Shown one piece after another: positions 37,619 through 45,725 of a stretch of DNA of 60,919 nucleotides; the first letter of the stretch is position 1, and each line of letters starts with the position of its first letter. The notes under the pieces are model-generated. The model made no database searches and was not told the DNA's origin. It worked only from the letters and a program-made list of their open reading frames with translations. Source of the stretch: an uncultured delta proteobacterium (lineage in GTDB: Bacteria > Desulfobacterota > Desulfovibrionia > Desulfovibrionales > Desulfovibrionaceae); NCBI GenBank assembly GCA_903835685.1, contig CAILNX010000044.1:1-60919 (forward strand), given 5' to 3'. Made by a program: the position numbers and the translations under genes.

Positions 37619-38115
37619 AATACACCGTGTAAATTGATCGGCGCTTACCGATATTGCCACTTCACCGGTCCATCAGGTCGCCATGCCGACCAGACCGCAA
37701 ATCTTCAACCACACGTTGAAGGACGAACCACACGCACAGGTCCAGGCCGTGGCTGGCCTTTCTTCAGTCCCTGTCCGCTCGGACTCTGGTCAATGGCATG
37801 GGCCACTTCCGCCCCTGCGGCCAAGCCTGTTTGATGCCCACGCTCAACCGCACCCGGTCCAGGGCCGAAGTCCGAGAGGCTGCCATCCTGGTCAGGGACT
37901 CAAAAATCCGCCTGAACAGGCCAATACGAGGGATTTTTTGTTGATAGCTGGGAAAAGGGGGGGTACATTCCGCATGTTCCTGCCTCTCCCTGTCTTTTTT
38001 TCTGGTTTTTTGCGCCATTTCTTCCTTCGACCGGATTTGCGCGAGGCAGGATTTCTGAAGTCGATCTTTTCCACTCTTTACGACGTTCAACATTTCCAAC
38101 CGACCGGAGGGAAAT
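37619..38115. other. About 500 bp without a supported gene before glnA
   Basis: The first part holds GCTTAYCGATA site 3. Arms AAAAATCC (37902-37909) and GGATTTTT (37931-37938) could form a hairpin. Short frames on both strands (up to about 110 residues on the minus strand) have no recognisable family and look unconvincing. No sigma-54 promoter was seen before glnA. The stretch could hold remnants of a lost gene or a long leader. Confidence 0.4.
37643..37653. promoter_or_regulatory. GCTTAYCGATA site 3 downstream of the MerR-type gene
   Basis: GCTTACCGATA at 37643-37653, 25 nt after the stop codon, is identical to the copy inside the gene. Three copies of an 11-mer with one variable base within 1.3 kb is far above chance. 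Confidence 0.45.
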
Positions 38116-39459
38116 ATGGATCAGCCCGTGTTCAAATGCAAAAACGCCGACGATGTGCTCAAAGCGGTCAAGGACCACAACATCAGTTTCCTGCAATTCT
38201 GGTTCGTGGACATCCTAGGGATGCTCAAAAGCTTTCAGATCACGCCCAAGGAGCTGGAGGCGGCCTTTGAGGAGGGCATGGGCTTTGACGGCTCCTCCAT
38301 CCTCGGGTTCACCCGCATCGATGAATCCGACATGGTGGCCATTCCGGACCCGACCACCTTTCAGATCGCCTCCTGGCGGCCCATGGACCGGCCCGTGGCC
38401 CGCATGTTCTGCGACATCGTCACCCCTGACGGCAAACCCTATGAGGGCGACTCCCGCTTCGTGCTCAAGCGCCAGCTCAAAAGAGCCGCAGCCAAGGGCT
38501 ACACCTTTTACGTCGGACCCGAGCTGGAGTTCTTCCTGTTCGCCAGCCACGAATATCCCGAGCCCATTGATGCGGGCGGGTATTTCGACGCCCCACCCCT
38601 GGATCTGGGCAACAACATCCGCCGCGACATCATCTTCGCCCTGGAAAGCATGGGCATCAGCGTGGAGTACAGCCACCACGAGGTCGCGCCCAGCCAGCAC
38701 GAGATTGATCTGCGCTACCAGGAAGCCCTGCACATGGCCGACACGGCCATGACCTACCGGGTGGTGGTCAAGGAGATGGCCCGCAAGCACGGCTGCTACG
38801 CTACCTTCATGCCCAAGCCCATTTTCGGGCAGAACGGGTCCGGCATGCACGTGCACCAGTCCCTGTTCAAGAACGGCCGCAACACCTTTTTCGATCCCAA
38901 CGACCCCTACCATCTGAGCGCCGAAGGAAAAGCATATATTGCTGGAATATTGAAGCATTCTCGGGAAATCTGCTGCGTGACCAGCCAGTGGGTCAATTCC
39001 TACAAGCGTCTGGTGCCTGGCTACGAGGCCCCGGTGTACGTGGCCTGGGCCCGGCGCAACCGCTCGGCCCTGGTCCGGGTGCCCATGTACAAGCCCGGGA
39101 AAGAGTCGGCCACGCGCATGGAATTGCGCTGCCCGGACCCGGCCGCCAATCCGTACCTGTGCTTCGCGGTCATGCTGGCCGCTGGACTCAAGGGCGTGGA
39201 GGAGGGCTACACCCTGCCCGATCCGGTGGAGACCAACATCTTTGACATGGAGCCCAGCCAGTTGAAAAAGCACAAGATAAACTCTTTGCCCGGAAGCCTC
39301 TACGAAGCGGCCGAGGAGATGTACAAGAGCAAGCTGGTGCGGGAGACCCTGGGTGAGCACATCCACAAGAATCTGTACCACAACAAGATCAAGGAATGGG
39401 ACGACTACCGGGTCAGGGTGACCGAGTACGAGTTGGAGCGCTATCTGCCCATCCTGTAG
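38116..39459 (+). CDS. glnA: Glutamine synthetase, type I (alpha-like)
   Basis: It makes glutamine from glutamate and ammonium with ATP. The 447-residue protein is preceded by a GGAGG site and shows GFDGSSILGF near 52, YVGPELEFFLF, HHEVAPSQHEID, NGSGMHVHQSL, VPGYEAPVYVAW and RMELRCPDPAANPYLCFAVMLAAG. The length and the absence of a recognisable NLYDLPPEE adenylylation segment suggest the alpha-type enzyme, which is not adenylylated; that is inferred. An intrinsic terminator follows 36 bp after the stop. Confidence 0.96.
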   Translation: MDQPVFKCKNADDVLKAVKDHNISFLQFWFVDILGMLKSFQITPKELEAAFEEGMGFDGSSILGFTRIDESDMVAIPDPTTFQIASWRPMDRPVARMFCDIVTPDGKPYEGDSRFVLKRQLKRAAAKGYTFYVGPELEFFLFASHEYPEPIDAGGYFDAPPLDLGNNIRRDIIFALESMGISVEYSHHEVAPSQHEIDLRYQEALHMADTAMTYRVVVKEMARKHGCYATFMPKPIFGQNGSGMHVHQSLFKNGRNTFFDPNDPYHLSAEGKAYIAGILKHSREICCVTSQWVNSYKRLVPGYEAPVYVAWARRNRSALVRVPMYKPGKESATRMELRCPDPAANPYLCFAVMLAAGLKGVEEGYTLPDPVETNIFDMEPSQLKKHKINSLPGSLYEAAEEMYKSKLVRETLGEHIHKNLYHNKIKEWDDYRVRVTEYELERYLPIL

Positions 39460-39495
39460 TTCGCAGAACCTGCCCGCCTTCAGGCGTATTCCAAG

Positions 39496-39525
39496 CCCCT
39501 CCCGGTCCAGCTGGGAGGGGTTTTT
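39496..39525 (+). terminator. Intrinsic terminator of glnA
   Basis: A stem of CCCCTCCC and GGGAGGGG with a 9-nt loop is followed by five T residues, about 37 nt after the glnA stop. It is a strong rho-independent terminator. Confidence 0.85.
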
Positions 39526-39614
39526 CTTGGGCAAGGGGGGAAGGGGCAATGGGGCGGGCCAAAGTCGAAGGCGGCCCAGGGCGCAAGGCCAGGACGGGTA
39601 TCGTCGGACGCGGT

Positions 39615-40634
39615 TCAGGCCCCCAGGGCGGTGAGAGGCGTGGTCGCGGGCCAGTCGCCCGAGGCCATGGCCGCCTTGAGCTCGGCCTGGGTCACCGAGG
39701 CCGCGCCCACCTCGCCCACCACCACCCCGGCCGCGAAATTGGACAGGATGCAGCTTTCCAGAAGGGGCAGCCCGGCCGCCAGGGCCAGGCCCAGGGTGGC
39801 GATGACCGTGTCTCCCGCGCCGGTGACGTCAAAAACCTTTTGGGCCAGGGTGGGGATGTGCCAGGCCTGGTCGCGGCTCTCGAACAGGGCCATGCCGTCC
39901 TTGCCCAGGGTGATGAGCAAATGTCGCAACTGTAAGGCGTCCATGAGTTTCTGGCCCACGGGCAGGACATCGGCCAGGGACCGGATGGGCTGACCCACGC
40001 ATTCCCCGGCCTCCTTGGCGTTGGGGGTGAGCAGGTCGGCCCCCTGGTAGAGCCCGGCCTGGCTGGGCTTGGGGTCCACCAGGATGAGCGGCTTCTTGCC
40101 CTGGGCGGCCACCAGGGGCCGGAGACGGTCCATGAGGGCCTGGCAGATGACCCCCTTGCCGTAGTCGGACAGGATGATCACCTTGAAATCCCCAAGCCTC
40201 GGCCCGATGGCCGCAAACATCTGCTCGACCTGGCCTAAGTCCAGGGTCCCGCCGTTCTCGAAATCCACCCGGACCACCTGCTGGTTGTGGGCCACGATGC
40301 GGGTCTTGCGCGTGGTCGGACCCATGCCCTGGGGAATGAGCAGGCTCTCCACCCCGCTCTCGGCCAGAAGCGCAGACAGGATGTCTCCGTCCGGGTCCTG
40401 GCCCACGCAGCCCACCAGGAGGGGCCTTCCGCCCAGGGCCGCGATGTTCTTGGCCACGTTCCCGGCTCCGCCCAGGCGGTGGTACTGGGAGTTCACCTTG
40501 ACCACCGGCACCGGGGCCTCGGGGGAGATGCGCTCCACCGTGCCCACGATGTAATGGTCCAGCATGACGTCGCCCAGGATGAGAATGGGCTGTCCGCTTA
40601 AGGTATCGACTGATTTGAGTCTGTTTTGCTGCAT
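39615..40634 (-). CDS. rfaE1: D-glycero-beta-D-manno-heptose-7-phosphate kinase
   Basis: It phosphorylates heptose 7-phosphate on the way to ADP-heptose for lipopolysaccharide core. The 339 residues match the PfkB-type kinase half of HldE (RfaE), with ILGDVMLDHYIVG near 20, RLGGAGNVAKNIAALGG near 53 and FDVTGAGDTVIATLGLALAAG near 269 (GAGD anion hole). The nucleotidylyltransferase half is absent, so it must be encoded elsewhere. Its ATG follows GGAG and lies 42 bp after the parB stop, so parB and rfaE1 probably form one operon. Confidence 0.94.
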   Translation of the reverse strand: MQQNRLKSVDTLSGQPILILGDVMLDHYIVGTVERISPEAPVPVVKVNSQYHRLGGAGNVAKNIAALGGRPLLVGCVGQDPDGDILSALLAESGVESLLIPQGMGPTTRKTRIVAHNQQVVRVDFENGGTLDLGQVEQMFAAIGPRLGDFKVIILSDYGKGVICQALMDRLRPLVAAQGKKPLILVDPKPSQAGLYQGADLLTPNAKEAGECVGQPIRSLADVLPVGQKLMDALQLRHLLITLGKDGMALFESRDQAWHIPTLAQKVFDVTGAGDTVIATLGLALAAGLPLLESCILSNFAAGVVVGEVGAASVTQAELKAAMASGDWPATTPLTALGA

Positions 40635-40676
40635 CTTAGGGCTCCGTCCCGCCTCTTCTTCGATACGGCCGAGAAT

Positions 40677-41645
40677 TTAACCGGCAATGGCTCCGAGCTG
40701 AAGCTGTTCGGCCAGCCGGGTCAGTTCGGCCTGGTTCTGGAAATGGAAGCTGATGACCCCGCGCTCCATATTGCCCGAGACCGTGATTTTGAGTCCCAGG
40801 ATCTCGTCCATGCGGTTCTTGAGCTGGCGCAACTCCTCGTCGATATACTTGGGTTCGCGCGCCCTTTTAGAGCGTTTTTCGGCCTTGGCCTGGACCCTAG
40901 AGTCCAAAAAGGCCCCGGATTCGGGAAAACGGCCATGAGCCTTGAAATACGCGGATTCGGCCTCGGCCTGTCGCACGGACATGGAAAGTTCCAGCATGCG
41001 CAGGCGGAAGGGCTCGCGCGCCTCCTCGTCCAGGCTCATGATGGACCGGCCGTGTCCGGCGGAGAGCCGCCCCTCCTGGATGTCCATCTGGGCGTTTTGG
41101 GGCAGGGAGAGCAGGCGCAGGGTGTTGGACAGGGTCGAGCGGCTCTTGCTCAGCTGCTTGGCCAGGTCCTCCTGGGTCAGGCCGAATTCCTGGATCAGGC
41201 GTTCGCAGCCCTTGGCCTCTTCAATGGGATTTAAGTCCTCGCGCTGCAAATTCTCGATCAGGGCGATGGCCATGCCCTCGGCATCGGTCAGCTCCCGGAC
41301 CATGGCCGGAATCTGGGTCAGCCCGGCCAACTGGCTGGCCCGCCAACGCCGTTCGCCAGCCACGATCTGGAACTGGCTTTTTCCCTCTTCTTTGATGGGC
41401 CGCACCAGAATGGGCTGGAGCACGCCCTGGTTGCGGATGGATTCCGCAAGCTCGGCCAGGGCTTCCGGGGCGAACACCTGCCGGGGCTGCATGGGATTGG
41501 ACACGATCTGGCCCATGTCGATGAGGCGCGCCCCGTGGGCCGGGCTGCCGTGCTGGGCGCCAGCGCCCTGGCGGGCCACCATGGGGGCGTCGTCTCCGAA
41601 CAAGGCCTGCAACCCTCTTCCCAATCCGCCTTTCACCGCCGCCAT
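40677..41645 (-). CDS. parB: Chromosome partitioning protein ParB
   Basis: ParB binds parS sites, spreads on DNA and works with ParA in chromosome segregation. The ATG at 41645 follows AAGGAG and gives 322 residues: MAAVKGGLGRGLQALFGDDAP is the normal N-terminus with a ParA-stimulating basic stretch. QIVAGERRWRASQLAGL is the GERRWRA box of the CTP-binding domain, LTQEDLAKQLSKSRSTLSNTLRLLSLP is the helix-turn-helix, and the C-terminal 60 residues form the dimerisation domain. Two parS sites lie 1.4 kb away. parA is on the same strand but separated by an opposite-strand gene. Confidence 0.96.
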   Translation of the reverse strand: MAAVKGGLGRGLQALFGDDAPMVARQGAGAQHGSPAHGARLIDMGQIVSNPMQPRQVFAPEALAELAESIRNQGVLQPILVRPIKEEGKSQFQIVAGERRWRASQLAGLTQIPAMVRELTDAEGMAIALIENLQREDLNPIEEAKGCERLIQEFGLTQEDLAKQLSKSRSTLSNTLRLLSLPQNAQMDIQEGRLSAGHGRSIMSLDEEAREPFRLRMLELSMSVRQAEAESAYFKAHGRFPESGAFLDSRVQAKAEKRSKRAREPKYIDEELRQLKNRMDEILGLKITVSGNMERGVISFHFQNQAELTRLAEQLQLGAIAG

Positions 41646-41767
41646 GCCCTTCTCCTTGCGCTTAAAAACCTGTTTATGCCGCCTTGCGCCCAAACCCGCC
41701 CAGGGATAGCCTTGACCTTTGCCGTCGTGGCCTTACCTCTGGCGAAACCTCTCACCCGGGACATCCA

Positions 41768-42178
41768 ATGAAAAACAAAGCCCAATCCCTGGTCAAAATG
41801 TATACGGCCACCGGCGAATTCCTCGGCGTGTTCATCCCCCCGGAACTCTGGGGCCAGATCAAGGCCCCGGTGCAGGAGGCCGTGGAGCGCCTGACCCCGC
41901 CCCAGGCCGTCAAAGAGCCCTTGGCCGACCTGGAACTGCTCAAACAGCACTGGGATTTCCAGTATCCGGTGGACACCGATGTCCAGTGCAAAATCTGCGG
42001 GGCCGAAACCCCTGACTGGGCGGCCGACGACCCCCGGAAATTCCTGCTCAAGGCCGCCAGCCTGGGCGGGCTGGTCAGTTACGAGTGCCAAACCTGCAAG
42101 GCCCGGGTGAAGAAGATGCATTTCAAGCGCGAAATCTGCGTGGAATGCGTGCCCTGCCCGGCCAAAGCCTGCAAATGA
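41768..42178 (+). CDS. Cys-rich, zinc-ribbon-like protein between parB and parA
   Basis: The start at 41768 (MKNKAQSLVKMYTATGEFLGVFIPPELW) gives 136 residues; the longer frame upstream would overlap the parB promoter. About residues 70-136 contain CKICG, CQTCK, CVECVPCP and a terminal CK, nine cysteines in all, plus several basic residues, typical of a zinc- or iron-sulfur-binding domain. I do not recognise the family. It is divergent from parB and convergent with parA, separating two genes that normally form one operon. Confidence 0.75.
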   Translation: MKNKAQSLVKMYTATGEFLGVFIPPELWGQIKAPVQEAVERLTPPQAVKEPLADLELLKQHWDFQYPVDTDVQCKICGAETPDWAADDPRKFLLKAASLGGLVSYECQTCKARVKKMHFKREICVECVPCPAKACK

Positions 42179-42212
42179 GCCGTAAGACCCCCACCTCTTT
42201 CTCTGCGCAGAC

Positions 42213-42980
42213 TTACACGATGCGCTTCACGACCTCCTGGGCCAGGGACAGATAGGCCTCGGCCCCGGAGGACTTGATGTCGTAGGTGACCACGGGCTTG
42301 CCATAGCTCGGGGCCTCGGACAGGCGCACGTTGCGCGGCACGATGGACTCGAACAGATGGCCCGGGAAGGTCTTGCGCACCTCGTGCCGCACCTGCCGCG
42401 ACAGGCGGTTGCGCTGATCGTACATGGTTAGCACCACGCCCAAAAGTTTTAAGTCCGGGTTGAGCCGCTTTTTCACCAGTTCATAGGTGTTCAGCAGGTG
42501 GGCCACCCCTTCCAGGGCGTAATATTCGCACTGCAAGGGCACGAGCATTTCCGTGGCCGCGCACAGGGCGTTTACAGTCAGTAAACCAAGGGACGGCGGG
42601 CAGTCGAAAAAGATGAAATCGTAGTCATCCTGGACCTTTTCCACCAATTCCTTGATGTAGTATTCTCGCCCCATCTTGTCGATGAGCTCGATTTCCGCAC
42701 CCACCAGGTCCTGGTTCGCGGGCATGATGTGCAAATAGGGGAGCTCCGCACTGTAGAGCGCTTCCCTGGCCCGTTCCGGCTCAAAAAGGACTGAATAGAT
42801 CGTGGTCCGCTCGTCCCCGGGGAAGAAATTCAGCCCGCTGGAGGCGTTCCCCTGGGGATCGCAGTCCACCAGGAGGACCTTTTTTTCCATCACAGCCAAT
42901 GAACTGGCCAGATTGACCGAGGTGGTGGTTTTGCCCACCCCGCCCTTTTGATTCGCAACCACGATTCTGCGTGCAGACAT
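42213..42980 (-). CDS. parA: Chromosome partitioning ATPase ParA (Soj)
   Basis: A deviant Walker-type ATPase that moves ParB-bound origins. The ATG at 42980 follows GAGG and gives 255 residues, the usual size of chromosomal ParA. VVANQKGGVGKTTTSVNLASSLA (5-27) is the deviant Walker A, DCDPQGNASSGL the A' motif, and FDCPPSLGLLTVNAL the B motif. A longer frame extends to 43049 but its extra residues are partly encoded by parS. The gene is downstream of the UDG-like gene and ends 35 bp before the convergent Cys-rich gene. Confidence 0.96.
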   Translation of the reverse strand: MSARRIVVANQKGGVGKTTTSVNLASSLAVMEKKVLLVDCDPQGNASSGLNFFPGDERTTIYSVLFEPERAREALYSAELPYLHIMPANQDLVGAEIELIDKMGREYYIKELVEKVQDDYDFIFFDCPPSLGLLTVNALCAATEMLVPLQCEYYALEGVAHLLNTYELVKKRLNPDLKLLGVVLTMYDQRNRLSRQVRHEVRKTFPGHLFESIVPRNVRLSEAPSYGKPVVTYDIKSSGAEAYLSLAQEVVKRIV

Positions 42981-43004
42981 GTCAGCCTCGTTGGGAGTTT
43001 TAAG

Positions 43005-43020
43005 CGTTTCACGTGAAACC
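43005..43020. promoter_or_regulatory. parS site 1 (parA leader)
   Basis: CGTTTCACGTGAAACC contains the full 14-bp core GTTTCACGTGAAAC of the bacterial parS consensus and lies 25-40 bp upstream of the parA start. ParB bound here could also repress parA. Confidence 0.9.
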
Positions 43021-43096
43021 CGTCTACCCTTGAAGAGGCTGAAGGGCAAGTCACGGCAAGCAGTCTTTGTGTGAAAAGTGGAAAAAGAGTCAGAAA

Positions 43097-43858
43097 TTAT
43101 GTTTCACGTGAAACAAGCTGGTCCAGGTGCAGGGTGTGCAGGGCCTGGATCATGCTGGTTCGCTTGGGCGGAGAGGCCTGGGCCAGGTCCTGGGGGGCTG
43201 GGAGGTGGTGGAGCAGATAGTCCTTGTAGGGCTGGGCGTGGAGGTTCGGGTCAGCGTCCGGGGCGATGAGTTGAAAAGCCGCCTGGCCGAAGCAGGCTAT
43301 GTATTGAGGCTGAAGTCTGCGGATTCCTTCCCAGAACATGTCCGGCCTGGGAGTGAAAGCCCCTTCATGATATTCGGACATGGGCCAAAAACCGAACATG
43401 CCCCGGGGCCAACCCAGGGATTTGAGGAGGAATTTCCACAGGACGCTCCGTTCCTTGGACTGCGCCTGCGGCTGGGTCAGGTCCAGGGACAACTCCTGAT
43501 AGGTCCAGACGATGGTGGGGGTCTTGATGGTTTTTTGCCAAAAGATCGACCAGGGCTCAGGCCAGTCGGCCGGGGCAAGGAGAGGCTCGGCGCAGGTGGC
43601 GGCGTGTTGTCCAGTCGCAGGAGGCTGATGAGGGAGCGGACCTGGTTTCTGGGCGTGTTGCGGGTGTGGAGTCGCCGGGTAAGGCTGGGACTGTGTGTCG
43701 GGCTGGCTGTGCTGGGCTGGCCGGGACTGCGCTGCTGGATTGGCCTGGGTGGAGGGCAAGGCTTTAAGTCCTTCCGGGCCTAGAATCCAATCCAGACCCA
43801 GGGTCGAGAAAGGTTTGCAGGCCGCCGGGAGATTTACAAGCAGGGAAGGAAGTCCCAT
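43097..43858 (-). CDS. Uracil-DNA glycosylase-like protein of unknown function
   Basis: The 253 residues start inside the end of coaBC (25-bp overlap, suggesting coupled translation). About 35-90 is a Pro/Gln/His-rich low-complexity region. About 100-240 shows TPTIVWTYQELSLDL, WKFLLKSLGWPRGMFGFWPMSEY and FWEGIRRLQPQYIACFGQAAFQLI, a layout like the nuclease-free core of the uracil-DNA glycosylase superfamily (start, middle W-rich and late beta-alpha blocks), but I cannot see clean active-site motifs. The C-terminal VSRET is encoded by parS site 2. It lies in one run with coaBC upstream and parA downstream. Confidence 0.65.
   Translation of the reverse strand: MGLPSLLVNLPAACKPFSTLGLDWILGPEGLKALPSTQANPAAQSRPAQHSQPDTQSQPYPATPHPQHAQKPGPLPHQPPATGQHAATCAEPLLAPADWPEPWSIFWQKTIKTPTIVWTYQELSLDLTQPQAQSKERSVLWKFLLKSLGWPRGMFGFWPMSEYHEGAFTPRPDMFWEGIRRLQPQYIACFGQAAFQLIAPDADPNLHAQPYKDYLLHHLPAPQDLAQASPPKRTSMIQALHTLHLDQLVSRET
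43100..43115. promoter_or_regulatory. parS site 2 (inside the 3' end of the UDG-like gene)
   Basis: TGTTTCACGTGAAACA is a perfect 16-bp parS. It forms the last codons (VSRET, stop) of the UDG-like gene. Its centre lies 95 bp from that of site 1. Placement inside coding sequence of the gene next to parA may help ParB load near the origin. Confidence 0.92.
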
Positions 43859-45051
43859 AAGCGCCAGGCGATCTCGGTCTTGGGCAGGCAGGGCCAGGTC
43901 TCCTGGCGGCCGTTCTTGGCATACAGCACCACTTCATTGGTGTCCGAGGCAAATCCCGACCCTTCCTGGTCGATGCGGTTGGCCAGGATGAGGTCCAGAT
44001 TCTTGGCTTGAAGCTTGCGTTGGGCTTCTTCGTGCAGGGTTGTCGATTCGGCTGCAAAGCCAATGAACACCTGTTGCGGTCTCTTGTTCTTGCCCATTTG
44101 GGCCAGGATGTCCGGGACCGGCTTACAGGGGATGGACAGGCCTGATTTCGGAAGGGTGCTCTTTTTGACCTTCACGCTGTCAACAGGAACAGGAGCGAAA
44201 TCCGCCACAGCCGCAGTCATGCACACAATGTCCTGGCTGGGCGCAAGGTCCAGGCAGGCGGCCAGCATTTCCTGGGCGGAAGTCACGTTGTGCTCAGGGA
44301 AAAGACCGGGCAGTTCCAGGGCCACCGGGCCGCGCACCACCGTGACCTCGGCCCCGCGCAGCCAGGCGGCCATGGCGATGGCCGCGCCCATCTTGCCGCT
44401 GGAGGGGTTGCTTAAATAACGGACCCGGTCCCAATACTCCTGGGTCGGTCCCAGGGTGACCAGAATCTTCTTGCCAGCCAGATCCTGGGGGCTGCACTGG
44501 CGCAGGACCTGGGCAGCCAAAATATCCGTGGAGGGCAGTCTCCCCTGCCCGGTGTCTCCACAGGCCATTTCGCCCAGCACTGGCTCGATGCACACAAAGC
44601 CCAGCTCCTTGGCCTGCGCCCAGTTGCGGCGGGTGGCCGGGGCGGCCCACATGACCGGATTCATGGCCGGAGCCAAGATAATGGGGCCGGGAAAGGCCAG
44701 GGCCTGGCAGGAGAGCAGGTCGTCGGCCAGGCCGTGCGTCAGCTTGGCCAGGATATTGGCCGTGGCCGGGGCGATGATCAGGCACTTGGCCCTTTGTCCG
44801 GGCTCCAGATGCGGGAAGGCCGTGGCCGCTGGGTCGAACATTCCAGCGTAGACCGGGTCGGCTCCCAAGGCCCGGAAGCTGTCCGGGGTGGCGAAGCGCT
44901 GCCCGGCGCTGGTCAGGGTCACGGACACCTGGCAACCGGCCTTGAGCAGGGTGCGCAGGAGATCCAGGGCCTTGTAGGCCGCGATGGACCCTGTGACGCC
45001 CAGGTGGACCTGGGCGCCGCAGAAGGTGGAGGGAATGAGGGAAAAGCTCAT
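43834..45051 (-). CDS. coaBC: Bifunctional phosphopantothenoylcysteine decarboxylase/phosphopantothenate-cysteine ligase
   Basis: It makes 4'-phosphopantetheine precursors in coenzyme A synthesis. The 405 residues begin with a flavin-binding CoaC half: VHLGVTGSIAAYKALDLL, IIAPATANILAKLTHGLADDLLS, APAMNPVMWAAPA and GEMACGDTGQGRL, the last with the catalytic cysteine. The CoaB half has VTLGPTQEYWDRVRYLSNPSSGKMGAAIA and the C-terminal FIGFAAESTTLHEEAQRKLQAKNLDLILANRI. The start codon follows the stop of the lipoprotein gene without a gap. Confidence 0.96.
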   Translation of the reverse strand: MSFSLIPSTFCGAQVHLGVTGSIAAYKALDLLRTLLKAGCQVSVTLTSAGQRFATPDSFRALGADPVYAGMFDPAATAFPHLEPGQRAKCLIIAPATANILAKLTHGLADDLLSCQALAFPGPIILAPAMNPVMWAAPATRRNWAQAKELGFVCIEPVLGEMACGDTGQGRLPSTDILAAQVLRQCSPQDLAGKKILVTLGPTQEYWDRVRYLSNPSSGKMGAAIAMAAWLRGAEVTVVRGPVALELPGLFPEHNVTSAQEMLAACLDLAPSQDIVCMTAAVADFAPVPVDSVKVKKSTLPKSGLSIPCKPVPDILAQMGKNKRPQQVFIGFAAESTTLHEEAQRKLQAKNLDLILANRIDQEGSGFASDTNEVVLYAKNGRQETWPCLPKTEIAWRLWDFLPCL

Positions 45052-45621
45052 CTAATTGATGTTCTTTTCATTCTTGAACGCAGGCTTGAGTTCCCCGGAT
45101 TTGGGCTTGCCCGTTCCGGACGAAGGAGCGGCGGGCGCGGCGGCCGGAGCCGATTCCTGGGCCGAGGAACTGCCCGGAGTCTTGAGTTCCACGGCCGTGA
45201 TGGCCATGCGGGTGTAAATGGTCCCCTCGGAAATCTGGATGACGCAACTCTTGTTGGGCTTGTCGAAAACCAGGGTGGACTTGGTGGATTTCAGCGTGCT
45301 CTGCACTATCCACTTGCGCTTGACCATGGTGTTGATCATGAAGTCGATGAGGGAGTTGTAGTCCACGCGGCCTTCATAGACCAGGATGCCCATCTTGAAC
45401 TGCTTGGTCTCGAAAAAATTGGTCTCGTCCGACACCCGGGTCAGGTCAGCAGGCAGGGTAATGTCCGTGAATTCCGTTCCGGCGTTCACTTCGTCATAGG
45501 TTTCAACAGGTTTGCCGCCCGCATTGTCCATGGGCGCGTCGTCAGCGGGGGTGGATTTCGACGCGCAGGCGGAACAGATCAGCGCGGCCCCAAGACAGAG
45601 GGTCAAGAGCAAGGTCTTCAT
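45052..45621 (-). CDS. Lipoprotein of unknown function
   Basis: The 189 residues begin MKTLLLTLCLGAALICSAC with a lipobox CSAC, followed by an acidic spacer and a compact domain (about 45-140) with ADLTRVSDETNFFETKQFKMGILVYEGRVDYNSLIDFMINTMVKRKWIVQST, then an Ala/Ser/Pro-rich tail. I see no enzyme motif; the middle resembles small DUF-type envelope lipoproteins. Its stop abuts the coaBC start, so the two are co-transcribed, but no functional link is clear. Confidence 0.78.
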   Translation of the reverse strand: MKTLLLTLCLGAALICSACASKSTPADDAPMDNAGGKPVETYDEVNAGTEFTDITLPADLTRVSDETNFFETKQFKMGILVYEGRVDYNSLIDFMINTMVKRKWIVQSTLKSTKSTLVFDKPNKSCVIQISEGTIYTRMAITAVELKTPGSSSAQESAPAAAPAAPSSGTGKPKSGELKPAFKNEKNIN

Positions 45622-45725
45622 GGAGAGGGCTCCTTGTTGGAAGTGGATGCGGCGTACTGCCTGCGGTTGTGCTATCCAAATTCTGAAGAAACTTCAAATG
45701 GGACCTGGCCCTGAAGACATCGGGT

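Noticed and set aside
38000-38115. Sigma-54 promoter before glnA
   Set aside because: No GG-N10-GC pattern with the right context was found.
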